Positions 50,519 to 59,209 of a stretch of DNA of 64,000 nt are shown here, in pieces. The DNA lies in contig JBGFRO010000028.1 in the NCBI GenBank assembly GCA_041695085.1, forward strand, positions 21,961-85,960, in the 5' to 3' direction. The notes beneath the pieces were generated by a model. That model made no database searches. It was not told the DNA's origin and saw only the letters and a program-made list of their open reading frames with translations. The translations under genes were made by a program, and so were the position numbers. The stretch comes from DYFT01 sp041695085. Its GTDB lineage: Bacteria; Bacteroidota; Ignavibacteria; UBA10030. Positions within the stretch are counted from its first letter, which is position 1. Each line of letters begins with the position of its first letter.

Positions 50519-52879
50519 ATGAAGCACCAACCCGCATTAGGCCGGCTCTTCCTTGTCGGCCTCATCGTATTCCCTCTCCTCGCAGAAGGACAGGAACGTT
50601 TCGATTATCGGCCCGTCATCCGGATTCTTCACGAACTGATTCAGGGCGAGGTGATGGAGAAGGACCTCCCCTCCCTTTCTGTGGCAGTGGTTGACGATCA
50701 AGCCATCGTGTGGGCGGAAGGATTCGGTTTTGTCGATGTCGAAAAGAACATCCCCGCTGATGCAAAGAGCATCTACCGAGCCGGAGCGCTCTCTCAAACT
50801 TTTACAGCCCTTGCGTCGATGCAACTCGTGGAGCGGAACGTTCTCTCGCTTGACGATCCCCTCACCAAGCATCTGTCGACGTTCATCGTGAAAAACTTCT
50901 CCACTCAAGCGATCACTCTGCGCCACCTCCTTTCCCACACAAGTGGGTTGGTGCGCGAGCCTCCGCGTGGACACTGTGCCGATACATCAAGCGTCACGCT
51001 CGCTGAATCGGTCAAGAGCCTTGCCTCCACGTCGCTCGTCTTCGAACCGGGGAGTCGTGAAAAATTTTCCAATGCAGGCATAGCTGTAGCGGGACGTCTG
51101 GTTGAGGTTATCGCGAAGCAACGGTTTGAGGATCACATACAGGAATCGGTCCTTCATCCGCTCGGTCTGGATGCAAGCTTTTTTGGGAGCCCTCGTTCTC
51201 GCGGGAGAGGGTTGACACGCGGATCGCTCTGGACGTACGACGGGCGTTCGATCCCATTGCCGGTCAATCTGTACGGGAACGCTCCTGCTTCTGGTCTCTA
51301 CTCAAGTGCCTTTGATCTCGGAATTTTCCTTACAGCTCTCTTTGCAGGAGGGGAGGGAACGCGGGGTCGTGTTGTCCAGCCTGTCACGCTTGCACAAATG
51401 TGGGTGCCCCAACTCTCGTCGTCGGACCGTCGGGTGGGATGTGGACTTGGTTTTGTGGTGGAAGACTTCGAGGGATATTGGAGTATTCGGCAAGGGGGTT
51501 CCGGACAAGGAACCAGTGTTGAACTGATGGCACTTCCGGAGGAGAAAATCGGAGTGGTGTTGCTTACTTCGATTGATGGCGCAGACGCTGTTCTGAAACG
51601 CTTGGCAAAATACATTCTTCACCTGATGCTCGCCTACCGGCAAGGGAACGCCCGGCCCCTTTTTCAACCAACGTTCCCTCTCCATCCGGATGACGCACGA
51701 GCTCTGGCAGGGACGTACACCAACGGACAACGCACCTTGTATCTGACAGAGCGTCGCGGGAAGCTCTCTGTTAGTTACGGTGAGTTTGCTTCTGTCCCAC
51801 TCAAACTCAGCGGCCCGGTGCTCGTGACCGATGGCAGACAGGATGTGGGAACTGAGTTTGGTCTCTTATCGAACAGACTCGTTTACCGGACGGACACGCT
51901 CACGAAGACACCACCAGTTCGTCCCGCCCCGCCGCCCGCGCACTGGGCAGAGTTGATTGGCGAGTATGGATGGGATCATTACGCTGTGATCGTGCATGAG
52001 CGTGACGGCAAGTTAACCTGCTTGGTCGATTGGCTTTTTCTTTCTGCTCTTGACGAAGTAAGCCGCGATGTTTTTCGATTTCAGCTTGGCACTCCGTATG
52101 AAGGAGAGCAGGTTGCATTTCGCCGCACCGCGGATAAAAAAGTTACGGAAATCGTGATTGGAGGTGTAGTCTATCCACGAAGAATCCGATGGGAGAAGGA
52201 AGATGCATCTTTCGCAATCACCCCCACCCAACCAATCGACCAATTGAAGGAGATTGCAATCAAAAGCAAACCCCCGCGAGAGGAGGGCCATTTCAAGCCG
52301 CCGGAGCTTGTGGAACTGACCCGCCTCGATCCGACCATCAAGACCGATGTGCGTTATGCGACCACGAACAACTTCATGCGCACAGTCTTCTATCCAATGG
52401 CTCGTGTGTATCTCCAGCGACCGGCAGCGGAGGCGCTCGTGCGAGCACATCGAAGGTTAAGAGAGCTCGGTTACGGCGTCATGGTCTTCGATGGCTACCG
52501 GCCTTGGTATGTCACAAAGATGTTCTGGGATGCGACGCCGGAGGAAAAGAAGATTTTCGTGGCCGATCCTCAGAAAGGCTCGCGGCATAACCGCGGTTGC
52601 GCGGTTGATCTTACGCTGTACGATCTGAAGAAGGGACACCCCGTAGAGATGGTAAGTGGGTACGATGAGTTCTCTGAACGCGCCTTCCCGGAATATGTCG
52701 GAGGAACCTCACTCCAACGCTGGCATCGTGAGCTGTTGCGCCAGACGATGGAAGAGGAAGGATTTGAAGTGTATGAATGGGAGTGGTGGCACTTCGATTA
52801 CAAGGATTGGAGATCATATCCCATCGGTAATATCCCGCTTGAGGAAATCGGTCGCTCATCTCCCAACTCTCACCGCTGA
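50519..52879 (+). CDS. Serine-hydrolase-like domain fused to VanX-type D-Ala-D-Ala dipeptidase
   Basis: 786 aa. After a signal peptide (LFLVGLIVFPLLAEGQ) comes a class C beta-lactamase/PBP-like domain (about 35-370): LSVAVVDDQAIVWAEGFGFV, LRHLLSHTSGL, FSNAGIAVAG, RQGGSGQGTS. The catalytic S-x-x-K motif is replaced by ALSQ (A90, Q93 in YRAGALSQTF), so the nucleophile and lysine are missing. A middle domain resembles the C-terminal extension of such hydrolases. The last ~190 residues are a M15D dipeptidase: IKTDVRYATTNNFM, GYGVMVFDGYRPW, zinc/catalytic SRHNRGCAVDLTLYD and EWEWWHFDY, all intact. Predicted: a peptidoglycan-binding pseudo-enzyme guiding a D,D-dipeptidase. Confidence 0.85.
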   Translation: MKHQPALGRLFLVGLIVFPLLAEGQERFDYRPVIRILHELIQGEVMEKDLPSLSVAVVDDQAIVWAEGFGFVDVEKNIPADAKSIYRAGALSQTFTALASMQLVERNVLSLDDPLTKHLSTFIVKNFSTQAITLRHLLSHTSGLVREPPRGHCADTSSVTLAESVKSLASTSLVFEPGSREKFSNAGIAVAGRLVEVIAKQRFEDHIQESVLHPLGLDASFFGSPRSRGRGLTRGSLWTYDGRSIPLPVNLYGNAPASGLYSSAFDLGIFLTALFAGGEGTRGRVVQPVTLAQMWVPQLSSSDRRVGCGLGFVVEDFEGYWSIRQGGSGQGTSVELMALPEEKIGVVLLTSIDGADAVLKRLAKYILHLMLAYRQGNARPLFQPTFPLHPDDARALAGTYTNGQRTLYLTERRGKLSVSYGEFASVPLKLSGPVLVTDGRQDVGTEFGLLSNRLVYRTDTLTKTPPVRPAPPPAHWAELIGEYGWDHYAVIVHERDGKLTCLVDWLFLSALDEVSRDVFRFQLGTPYEGEQVAFRRTADKKVTEIVIGGVVYPRRIRWEKEDASFAITPTQPIDQLKEIAIKSKPPREEGHFKPPELVELTRLDPTIKTDVRYATTNNFMRTVFYPMARVYLQRPAAEALVRAHRRLRELGYGVMVFDGYRPWYVTKMFWDATPEEKKIFVADPQKGSRHNRGCAVDLTLYDLKKGHPVEMVSGYDEFSERAFPEYVGGTSLQRWHRELLRQTMEEEGFEVYEWEWWHFDYKDWRSYPIGNIPLEEIGRSSPNSHR

Positions 52880-52964
52880 AAGAGACCGAGCGCCTCGCCC
52901 TTCCGCATTCCCTTAATCATGTAATTGCTTCTCCCTCCAATACTTTCTATCTTGTTCCGTCATC

Positions 52965-53078
52965 ATGGACACGCACATGAAACTTACAGACCAGCAATTA
53001 CGCGTCGTTATTGCTCTCTCGCTCCTCATCGGTTGGTTCGTGGTTGTCTTTCTTCGTTCCGGGACTGCGTGGGGGTAG
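52965..53078 (+). CDS. Possible 37-aa membrane peptide
   Basis: ATG GAC ACG CAC ATG opens a 37-codon frame ending in TAG: a short polar start (MKLTDQQLR) and one hydrophobic helix (VVIALSLLIGWFVVVFL) with RSGTAWG at the end. It fits a single-span small membrane protein and lies on the strand of its neighbours in an otherwise empty 283-bp gap (52880-53162). There is no clear ribosome site, so it may be chance. Confidence 0.35.
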   Translation: MDTHMKLTDQQLRVVIALSLLIGWFVVVFLRSGTAWG

Positions 53079-53162
53079 TTCGTTCATCACCTGCGCCGGC
53101 TGCGCAATGTTCGGCCGGGCGGGGCGCCTCACAACCATATTTAAATCTGGAGGCCATCTCCG

Positions 53163-54323
53163 ATGTCCGAGTTACCAGCACCCTCACCTGCAGGGCGTCT
53201 TCTCTCCCTTGATGTGTTCCGCGGTGCTACCGTCGCCGGCATGATGCTCGTGAACAATCCGGGGTCATGGGAACACATCTACGCTCCCTTCAAGCACGCT
53301 GCATGGCACGGTTGGACGTATACCGACACGATCTTTCCTTTCTTCCTCTGGATCGTCGGCGTGGCGATGACGTTCTCCATGGCCAAGCGGATCGAACGCG
53401 GCGATAACAAACAGAAACTTCTCCTTCACGTTTTTCAACGCGCCGTCATCATTTTTGCCATCGGACTGTTTCTGAATGGATTCCCCTTCGGCCTCATCCT
53501 CGATCACAATTTTTCCTTCGCAACAATCCGCATTCCGGGCGTTCTTCAGCGCATTGCTGTCTGTTATCTTATATCGGGCGTCATTCTCCTGTATTCTTCG
53601 ATAACGTGGCAGATTCGATGGACGGCCCTCTTTTTGGTGGGATACTGGCTCTTGATGAGGTTGGTTCCTGTACCCGAGCACGGAGCGGGTGTGCTAGATC
53701 CCACCGGCAATTTGGCTTGGTATGTCGATTCAACGCTTCTGGCCGGACATACGTGGAAAGGAGCTCCCGTACCGGGATTCGATCCGGAAGGAATCGTGAG
53801 CACCATACCGGCCATTGCATCCTCGATGTTCGGCATCCTCACCGGTCACTATGTTCGCTCCGATCGTCCAAAAGAAGAAAAAGCAGCTTGGATGTACTTC
53901 AGCGGCTTGCTCTTGATTCTGCTCGGTCTCATCATGGACAACTGGCTACCGATCAACAAGAATCTCTGGACCAGCTCATACACGGTGTTCATGGCAGGGC
54001 TTGCGCTTGTTTGTTTTGCCAGCTGTTATTGGCTGATCGATGTGAAACGGGTACAGTGGTGGACGAAGCCGTTCGCGATCTACGGGTTGAACGCCATCAC
54101 GATGTTTGCGCTGGCGGGTTTGATAGGACGGCTCACCACGCTCGTCAAAGTTGACGGCCCCGAAGGTACTCCGATAACATTCAAAGCATGGTATTATGAA
54201 GCGTTTTTCATGCCTGTCGGTGATCCGATGATCGCTTCGTTCCTTCACTCTGTCGCCTTTATGCTTTTTCTGTATCTCATTGCGTACGTGATGTACCGGA
54301 AGAATTGGATGATCAAAGTGTAG
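53163..54323 (+). CDS. HGSNAT-like (DUF5009/heparan glucosaminide acetyltransferase) membrane protein
   Basis: 386 aa with about ten TM segments. The N-terminal signature is SLDVFRGATVAGMMLVNNPG then KHAAWHGWTYTDTIFPFFLW, typical of the bacterial HGSNAT-like family, which carries acyl transfer across the membrane to sugars. Later blocks: GVLQRIAVCYLISGVILLY, GFDPEGIVSTIPAIASSMFG, FAIYGLNAITMFALAGLIGR. The conserved His of HGWTYTD is present. A GGAGG site is nine bases before the ATG. In Bacteroidota it is often near glycan-handling genes, which are not evident here. Confidence 0.85.
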   Translation: MSELPAPSPAGRLLSLDVFRGATVAGMMLVNNPGSWEHIYAPFKHAAWHGWTYTDTIFPFFLWIVGVAMTFSMAKRIERGDNKQKLLLHVFQRAVIIFAIGLFLNGFPFGLILDHNFSFATIRIPGVLQRIAVCYLISGVILLYSSITWQIRWTALFLVGYWLLMRLVPVPEHGAGVLDPTGNLAWYVDSTLLAGHTWKGAPVPGFDPEGIVSTIPAIASSMFGILTGHYVRSDRPKEEKAAWMYFSGLLLILLGLIMDNWLPINKNLWTSSYTVFMAGLALVCFASCYWLIDVKRVQWWTKPFAIYGLNAITMFALAGLIGRLTTLVKVDGPEGTPITFKAWYYEAFFMPVGDPMIASFLHSVAFMLFLYLIAYVMYRKNWMIKV

Positions 54324-54333
54324 CGGTTCATCG

Positions 54334-55287
54334 ATGCATAACCCCCTGTTGGTTTCTGCTCCACCCGAGAACTTGGAATCGTACCGGCAGCAAAAGATCG
54401 CCATGAGCCTCTCGCTGCTGATAGGCTTCTTGATGCTTGTGGGGAAAGCCTATGCGTATGTCCTGACCAACTCCGCTGCGATTCTTTCGGACGCAGCAGA
54501 GTCGGTGGTGCACGTGTTCGCGGTCTCGTTTGCCGCCTTCAGTCTGTGGCTGAGTATGAAACCGGCAGATTATTCGCATCCATATGGACACGAAAAAATC
54601 AGCTTCTTTTCAGCCGGCATGGAAGGGATGATGATTGTGATTGCTGCACTTTACATCATTTATAAAGTAATTGAGAAATGGCTCGCCGGTATTCCGGTGC
54701 AGAATCTGTCCGTCGGTACGCTCTACGTTGCGGGTGCCGCAGCGATCAACGCCGCCCTTGGGGGCTACCTCCTGTGGCAGGGGAAACGCACCCGCTCCCT
54801 CATCCTCATTGCCAATGGGAAGCATGTCTTGACCGACTCATGGACGAGTTTTGGCGTTATTGTCGGACTCCTGCTCGTCATGTGGACGGGATGGAAACCG
54901 TTCGACCCGTTATGCGCAGTCTTCGTTGCGTTGAATATCCTCTGGTCTGGCGGAAAGTTAATTCGCCAGTCGGTAGGTGGCTTGATGGATGAAGGGGATC
55001 CGATGCTTGAACGGAAGCTGCGGGATACGTTAGATGCGGAGACCCAAAAACGAGGCTTGTGGTATCACGAGCTCAAGTACCGGCAGAGCGGCACGTCGGT
55101 GTGGGTGGAATTCCATCTCCTCTTTCCGAAAGGCGAGCTGTTAGAAGATGCTCACTGGAAAGCCACGGAGATTGAGGCGGCCTTGGAGGCCTCGCTGCCG
55201 ACTCCTGTCAACGTCATCAGCCATCTTGAGCCGCGGGAAGACCACGATAAGGTTCATCACGAAGTGAAATCCGTTTCTGAGAGCTGA
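54334..55287 (+). CDS. Cation diffusion facilitator (CDF) family transporter
   Basis: 317 aa. Six TM helices with the metal-site motifs NSAAILSDAAESVVHVFAV (TM2) and GKHVLTDSWTSFGVIVGLLL (TM5, H-x-x-x-D), and MKPADYSHPYGHEKISFFSA (H-P-x-G-x-x-K/R). The cytosolic C-terminal domain has YHELKYRQSGTSVWVEFHLL and NVISHLEP. It should export Zn, Mn, Fe or a related divalent metal in exchange for protons. Starts ten bases after the acyltransferase gene. Confidence 0.93.
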   Translation: MHNPLLVSAPPENLESYRQQKIAMSLSLLIGFLMLVGKAYAYVLTNSAAILSDAAESVVHVFAVSFAAFSLWLSMKPADYSHPYGHEKISFFSAGMEGMMIVIAALYIIYKVIEKWLAGIPVQNLSVGTLYVAGAAAINAALGGYLLWQGKRTRSLILIANGKHVLTDSWTSFGVIVGLLLVMWTGWKPFDPLCAVFVALNILWSGGKLIRQSVGGLMDEGDPMLERKLRDTLDAETQKRGLWYHELKYRQSGTSVWVEFHLLFPKGELLEDAHWKATEIEAALEASLPTPVNVISHLEPREDHDKVHHEVKSVSES

Positions 55288-55355
55288 GGGTTTCTTCTGC
55301 AGACATGAAAGATCACGCCTCTGAACAAACCAATCTCTTCGTTGTCAGTTTCAGA

Positions 55356-55392
55356 ATAAAAAATCCCGCGAGTTGTTGATGATCGCGGGATT
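55356..55392 (-). terminator. Intrinsic terminator of yceI (also end of the CDF transcript)
   Basis: Exact 10-bp arms AATCCCGCGA (55362-55371) and TCGCGGGATT (55383-55392) with an 11-nt loop. On the minus strand the stem is followed by TTTTTTATT, a textbook intrinsic terminator for yceI. The plus-strand CDF gene converges on it from the other side. Confidence 0.8.
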
Positions 55393-55415
55393 GTTGATTG
55401 AAGCTCGGCAACTCT

Positions 55416-56003
55416 TCAAGCGGCTGGTCGGCGGAACTGGAGCAACAGCGTCACGTGCACATTCTCGCCTACTACCAATCCACCCGTCTCAATTGCCTGA
55501 TTCCACTTCAAACCGTAGTCGAATCGATTCAGGGTAAGAGTGGCTTTCCAGCCCGATACTTTTCCCGCATTGGTTGTGACAGAGCCTGTGTATTCTGCAT
55601 CAAAGACCACTTTTTTGGTAACGTCACGAATCGTCAAATCGCCATGAATCTTGTATCGATTCTCGCCCACTTTTTCAAACCGCTCGCTCCGGAATGTGAT
55701 CTCGGGATACTTCTCCGCATTGAAGAAATCGTCCGAACGAAGGTGATTGTCTCGACGCTCATTATCGGTGTCGATACTGGCAGTTTTGATCTTCGCCTCC
55801 ACGGTTGCGTCTGAAAAATCGTCTTTGGCCGATTTGAAGACGATGCTGAAATCTTTGAACGATCCCTCGACTTCCGAGATCATCATATGTTTGACGGTGA
55901 ACTTGACGCGGGAGTGTGCGCGATCTAATTGCCACTCCGCTTGTGTCGTTTGGTTGTTTGTGCCAAGAAAGGCGAAGACGACCAGAGCAAGTAATGCGTT
56001 CAT
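55416..56003 (-). CDS. YceI-family lipid-binding protein
   Basis: 195 aa. Signal peptide LLALVVFAFLGTNNQTTQA, then WQLDRAHSRVKFTVKHMMIS, EVEGSFKDFSIVFKSAKDD, IDTDNERRDNHLRSDDFF, NAEKYPEITFRSERFEK, GDLTIRDVTKKVVFDAEY and LNRFDYGLKWN. This is a complete periplasmic YceI beta-barrel, which in the family binds isoprenoid-like lipids. A GGAGG site precedes the ATG. It heads away from the VOC/MarR genes and has its own terminator. A fragment of a second YceI lies at 57911-58085. Confidence 0.92.
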   Translation of the reverse strand: MNALLALVVFAFLGTNNQTTQAEWQLDRAHSRVKFTVKHMMISEVEGSFKDFSIVFKSAKDDFSDATVEAKIKTASIDTDNERRDNHLRSDDFFNAEKYPEITFRSERFEKVGENRYKIHGDLTIRDVTKKVVFDAEYTGSVTTNAGKVSGWKATLTLNRFDYGLKWNQAIETGGLVVGENVHVTLLLQFRRPAA

Positions 56004-56052
56004 AGATCCTCCATTGATGGTGAAAGAGAATTAGTATTGATGGAACAGAACT

Positions 56053-56925
56053 TCAGGAAAGCCAAATAGGAATTGCATCGTGATCGTGAACCATCAGTCC
56101 TTCCGATCCGTCGCGAACCACAGCGTGGGCCTGCTCAAGTCGCTCGCGAATCTCCTTCACTGCATCTTCGTTACCCAACCGGATTCCATATCCCACCAAA
56201 CCAAGCGCACCCGGTGGCGGGGGAGGTGCACCGCGTCCGTTCCACACATTTAACCCAAGATGGTGATGATACCCCCCGGCAGAGATGAAGAGTGCTCCCG
56301 GATAATTCCGGGTAACGACATCGAAACCAAGCATCTTGCAGTAGAACTCCTCGGCAGCCTGCAGACTGGAGACATTCAGGTGAATGTGGCCGATCGTGAA
56401 GAGGGCGACCGCTTCATCGCTCACATCCGTTTCGACCTTCAACTCGTCTATGAGCGATTGCAAGTCTAATGGTTCCGTCACGAGTTGCAAGACTCCGTTT
56501 TCGTATATCCATTGTTCCTTCGGCCGATCCGCGTACAGCTCAATTCCGTTGCCGTGAGGATCGGCCAAATACAGCGCTTCGCTCACACCGTGATCTGAAA
56601 ACCCCTGAAACTGCCAGCCACGCCTGTATAACCGGAGAAATACTGCCGCAAGTTCCTTACGCGACGGATAGAGAAATGCCACATGAAAGAGGCCGGTGGT
56701 ACGGGGAGGACGAGCCGGTGCACTTGAGTCTTCCTGAAGATAGAGAAGCGGACGATCGGCTCGCACGGAGTAAAGGGGAACGATGCTGTTTTCCGATGTT
56801 CCAGCCCGCAATCCGAGAAGTCCCTGGTAGAATTGGAGCGACTCATCCAAATCGTGCACACGCAGCCGAATGTGATCGATCGTGGTTGTGGCAGGCAGCC
56901 CCTTTTGAACGGTGTTGTGAGTCAA
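56053..56925 (-). CDS. VOC-family (catechol 2,3-dioxygenase-like) protein
   Basis: 290 aa with two vicinal-oxygen-chelate modules: TIDHIRLRVHDLDESLQFYQ with GLFHVAFLYPSRKELAAVF and ADPHGNGIELYADRP, then TIGHIHLNVSSLQAAEEFYC with GGYHHHLGLNVWNG. This matches CatE/YfiE-type extradiol dioxygenases or thiol-dependent quinone-detoxifying relatives. I take TTG 56925, which has AAAAGGG ten bases upstream and lies 16 bases after the preceding stop; an ATG at 57087 would overlap the preceding gene by ~145 bases. Metal ligands would be the His of IDHIRL, His of GLFHVAF and Glu of GIELY. Confidence 0.85.
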   Translation of the reverse strand: MTHNTVQKGLPATTTIDHIRLRVHDLDESLQFYQGLLGLRAGTSENSIVPLYSVRADRPLLYLQEDSSAPARPPRTTGLFHVAFLYPSRKELAAVFLRLYRRGWQFQGFSDHGVSEALYLADPHGNGIELYADRPKEQWIYENGVLQLVTEPLDLQSLIDELKVETDVSDEAVALFTIGHIHLNVSSLQAAEEFYCKMLGFDVVTRNYPGALFISAGGYHHHLGLNVWNGRGAPPPPPGALGLVGYGIRLGNEDAVKEIRERLEQAHAVVRDGSEGLMVHDHDAIPIWLS

Positions 56926-56941
56926 TTGAGCCGTACCCTTT

Positions 56942-57889
56942 TCAAACTTTTGGAATAGTGAGTGGAGGAAGAATGCGCTCCAATTGATCACGCTGCAGTT
57001 CGATCCACGGCGGAAGCTTGAGATGCGTACCAAGTTCCTCAGGCGATTCATCGACCGTAAAGCCCGGCCCATCCGTAGCGATCTCAAATAAGATGCCGCC
57101 CGGTTCTCGGAAGTAGATGGAATGAAAATAATTCCGGTCTAAAATATCTGTCACGCGTATACCGGTGTCGGCGATTCTTTGTTGCCATCCGATTTGGGTT
57201 TCGTCGTCTGCAACCCGCCACGCGATATGATGCACCGAGCCGGCTGACTGACGGGCGCGCGGTGTGTTCGGTAGAGCCACCACGTCGATCGCGATTCGAT
57301 GCCGATCTTCTCCAAGAGAAAGGCGTATTCGTTCCGTTCCTTCATCTGTAAGCTCAAAACCCATGGTGTCCGTGAGCAGGGCGATTGTGTTTTCCGGATC
57401 TTCCAATACAAATGATGCGCCGGCAAATCCACGCAAAGCGTTTTCAGGAGGAATAGGGCCTCCTTGCCAGAAGCTGTAGTGCTCGACGCCCTCTTTGAAG
57501 ATGAGATCGACTTTCATGCCGTCAGGATCCAAGAAGCTTATCAACTCCTCGCTGCTGCGTAGCTTCGGCCCCTCGAATGAGACGCCATATTGAGCAAGAT
57601 GTCGCGCCCAGAACTCGACCGACGATGCCGGTACGGTAAAGGAAACGGCAGAGATCTCTCCCGTGCCGCGTTTGCCTTGAGCGGCTGCAGGAAAAGGAAA
57701 GAAGGTCAAGACCGTGCCCGGCCGACCAAGATCATCTCCATAATAAAGATGATACACATCCGGGGCATCGAAATTGACCGTTTGTTTTACAAGCCGAAGA
57801 CCGAGGACCCGAATGTAAAAATCGACGTTCTGCTGGGGATCGCTTGCCAACGCCGTGATGTGATGAATGCCGAGAAGTTGGTTGTTCAT
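56942..57889 (-). CDS. Ring-cleaving dioxygenase, MhqO/LinE-like VOC protein
   Basis: 315 aa. Two VOC modules: LLGIHHITALASDPQQNVDF, VLGLRLVKQTVNFDAPDVYH, LYYGDDLGRPGTVLTFFPFP; then LRGFAGASFVLEDPENTIAL, SVHHIAWRVADDETQIGWQ and REPGGILFEIATDGPGFTVD. The pattern and length match hydroquinone/catechol dioxygenases (MhqO, LinE). It is the first of two VOC genes on this strand, downstream of a MarR gene, as in MarR-controlled quinone-stress units of other bacteria (inference). Confidence 0.9.
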   Translation of the reverse strand: MNNQLLGIHHITALASDPQQNVDFYIRVLGLRLVKQTVNFDAPDVYHLYYGDDLGRPGTVLTFFPFPAAAQGKRGTGEISAVSFTVPASSVEFWARHLAQYGVSFEGPKLRSSEELISFLDPDGMKVDLIFKEGVEHYSFWQGGPIPPENALRGFAGASFVLEDPENTIALLTDTMGFELTDEGTERIRLSLGEDRHRIAIDVVALPNTPRARQSAGSVHHIAWRVADDETQIGWQQRIADTGIRVTDILDRNYFHSIYFREPGGILFEIATDGPGFTVDESPEELGTHLKLPPWIELQRDQLERILPPLTIPKV

Positions 57890-57910
57890 GTGTCCTCTTT
57901 GGAATAGACG

Positions 57911-58085
57911 TCAGGCCGCCAAGGCCTGTTGCTGTGCGACGCGCTGTTCGAGCACATCTCGTGAAACGAGTTCGACGATTCGGTGGCTCTCTTCTCCGTT
58001 TTTGGAACCGGTTCAAAGGAAACGCCGCTGAAGGTAAGAACAGGATGAGTCTCCATATCAAAGAAATCGGACAAGCCGTCCGAAA
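57911..58085 (-). pseudogene. YceI remnant and scrambled frame between marR and the dioxygenase
   Basis: Right after the marR stop the minus strand reads DGLSDFFDMETHPVLTFSGV then SFEPVPK, which is the D-x-F-D-x-E-x-x-P-x-x-x-F core of YceI proteins, with no start and no N-terminal half. The next frame then reads NGEESHRIVELVSRDVLEQR and ends VAQQQALAA-stop. So pieces of one or two genes have been deleted and fused here. A deletion between marR and the dioxygenase removed most of a former gene. The residual frame starting at an internal ATG-like codon is not a credible gene. Confidence 0.55.
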
Positions 58086-58088
58086 AAA

Positions 58089-58547
58089 CTAGAAACTTGC
58101 AGCCAGGCTCGTTCCTAACTTTTTGAGCAACTCTGCCAGTTTTGCCTGTTCTTCCTCCTGCAACACGGAGGTCAGCTTGGCGATGTATTCAGCGTGCTTC
58201 GGAAAGATCTCGTCGAAAAGTCTTTTTCCTCTTGGGGTCAACCGTATCGTAATGGCTCGGCGATCTTCCGTGCTTGGAATCCGCTCGACCAACCCTTCCT
58301 TTTGGAGGTTGTCGATGACGACCGTCATGTTGCCGCCACTCACGAGCTGTTTCTTGCAGAGCACGCCTGTGGTCAGAGGACCAAGATGACCCAAACTTTC
58401 GATGACGCTGAACTGCGGTCCGGTGAGGCCGAACGATCGTATGTTCTCGTCACTCAGCTTATGAAACGTCATGTAGGCTCTCGTGAGCTTTACCCAGACG
58501 CTCAGTGCCAGATCGATCTTCTTTCCGTATCGCTTCGTAGTCCTCAT
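58089..58547 (-). CDS. MarR-family transcriptional regulator
   Basis: 152 aa. Winged-helix core: GLTGPQFSVIESLGHLGPLT, KKQLVSGGNMTVVIDNLQKE, GLVERIPSTEDRRAITIRLT, PRGKRLFDEIFPKHAEYI. The DRRA wing motif and S/G-G-N-x-T recognition helix resemble MhqR/HpaR-like regulators that respond to phenolics or quinones. I chose the ATG at 58547; an open frame continues upstream but lacks homology. Palindromes directly upstream (58554-58579) suggest autoregulation. It reads towards the VOC dioxygenase genes. Confidence 0.92.
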   Translation of the reverse strand: MRTTKRYGKKIDLALSVWVKLTRAYMTFHKLSDENIRSFGLTGPQFSVIESLGHLGPLTTGVLCKKQLVSGGNMTVVIDNLQKEGLVERIPSTEDRRAITIRLTPRGKRLFDEIFPKHAEYIAKLTSVLQEEEQAKLAELLKKLGTSLAASF

Positions 58548-58553
58548 AATTAT

Positions 58554-58579
58554 TTCAAATTTGAACTGTTCAAATTTAA
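58554..58579. promoter_or_regulatory. Palindromic MarR operator candidate
   Basis: TTCAAATTTGAA (58554-58565) is a perfect 12-bp palindrome; three bases on, TTCAAATTTAA (58569-58579) repeats it with one change. Their position 6-32 bases upstream of the marR start and their AT-rich symmetric form fit a MarR-type binding site that would cover the promoter. Confidence 0.65.
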
Positions 58580-58718
58580 TATATCGAAGCCCACTTGTCA
58601 AGTACCTTTTTGTAATGTAATTCCGACACGAGGCCGCCCGTTCATTGCAAACAAGGGAGATGAAACTCTCACGCGAAAAACGTATTTTCCTCCGTCGAAC
58701 TCTATCAAGGACCAACGC

Positions 58719-59024
58719 GTGGCGAGGCGACTCCTTACTACAACGGTTTGCTTCGTGTTTCTCCTTCTTGCGAAAGGATGTACGCAAAGGACATCGGACT
58801 TTGCTGTTACGGGCACAATTGTCTTCCAACAACTGGAAGGGGGTTTCTATGGCATCAAAGGGGATGATGGCAAGAACTATGAACCCATCAACCTGCCAAG
58901 AGAGTATCAGAAAGAGGGGCTCCGCGTCAGGGTCGAAGCAAAGCAACTGAAAGACTTTGCAAGCATACGGATGTGGGGAACCGTCATCGAGATCGTCCGC
59001 ATTCAACATCTTCCGAGAGAATGA
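58719..59024 (+). CDS. Small lipoprotein, unknown family
   Basis: 101 aa from a GTG with AAGGA seven bases upstream. Lipoprotein signal RLLTTTVCFVFLLLAKGC, then a compact beta domain: DFAVTGTIVFQQLEGGFYGI, KGDDGKNYEPINLPREYQKE, GLRVRVEAKQLKDFASIRMW, GTVIEIVRI. The pattern (G-F-Y-G-I-x-x-D-D-G-x-x-Y-x-P-x-N-L-P) recurs in small exported proteins of many phyla and suggests an OB-like fold. It is divergent from marR and may share its control region. The 185 bases after it (59025-59209) show only a short frame with no support. Confidence 0.65.
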   Translation: MARRLLTTTVCFVFLLLAKGCTQRTSDFAVTGTIVFQQLEGGFYGIKGDDGKNYEPINLPREYQKEGLRVRVEAKQLKDFASIRMWGTVIEIVRIQHLPRE

Positions 59025-59209
59025 TGAAGAAACACTCCCTCACGTTGTCAGTTACACTTCCTGCACCGCTGGATGTCGTGTTTGATGCTCTCGTCGCATG
59101 CAAGCACGCGCGTCTCGCTCCGCCACTCCAATTTGCCCAGTGCACGCGAGGCGAGAAATCACAAGCAAGGATGGAAAAGATTTGTCTTTTCTTTATGAAA
59201 GGGGGCACC

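Noticed and set aside
58973..59209. In-frame N-terminal extension of the amidase
   Set aside because: A signal peptide with a good ribosome site begins at 59210; the upstream part has no amidase homology, although LPAPLDVVFDALV faintly recalls an SRPBCC start.
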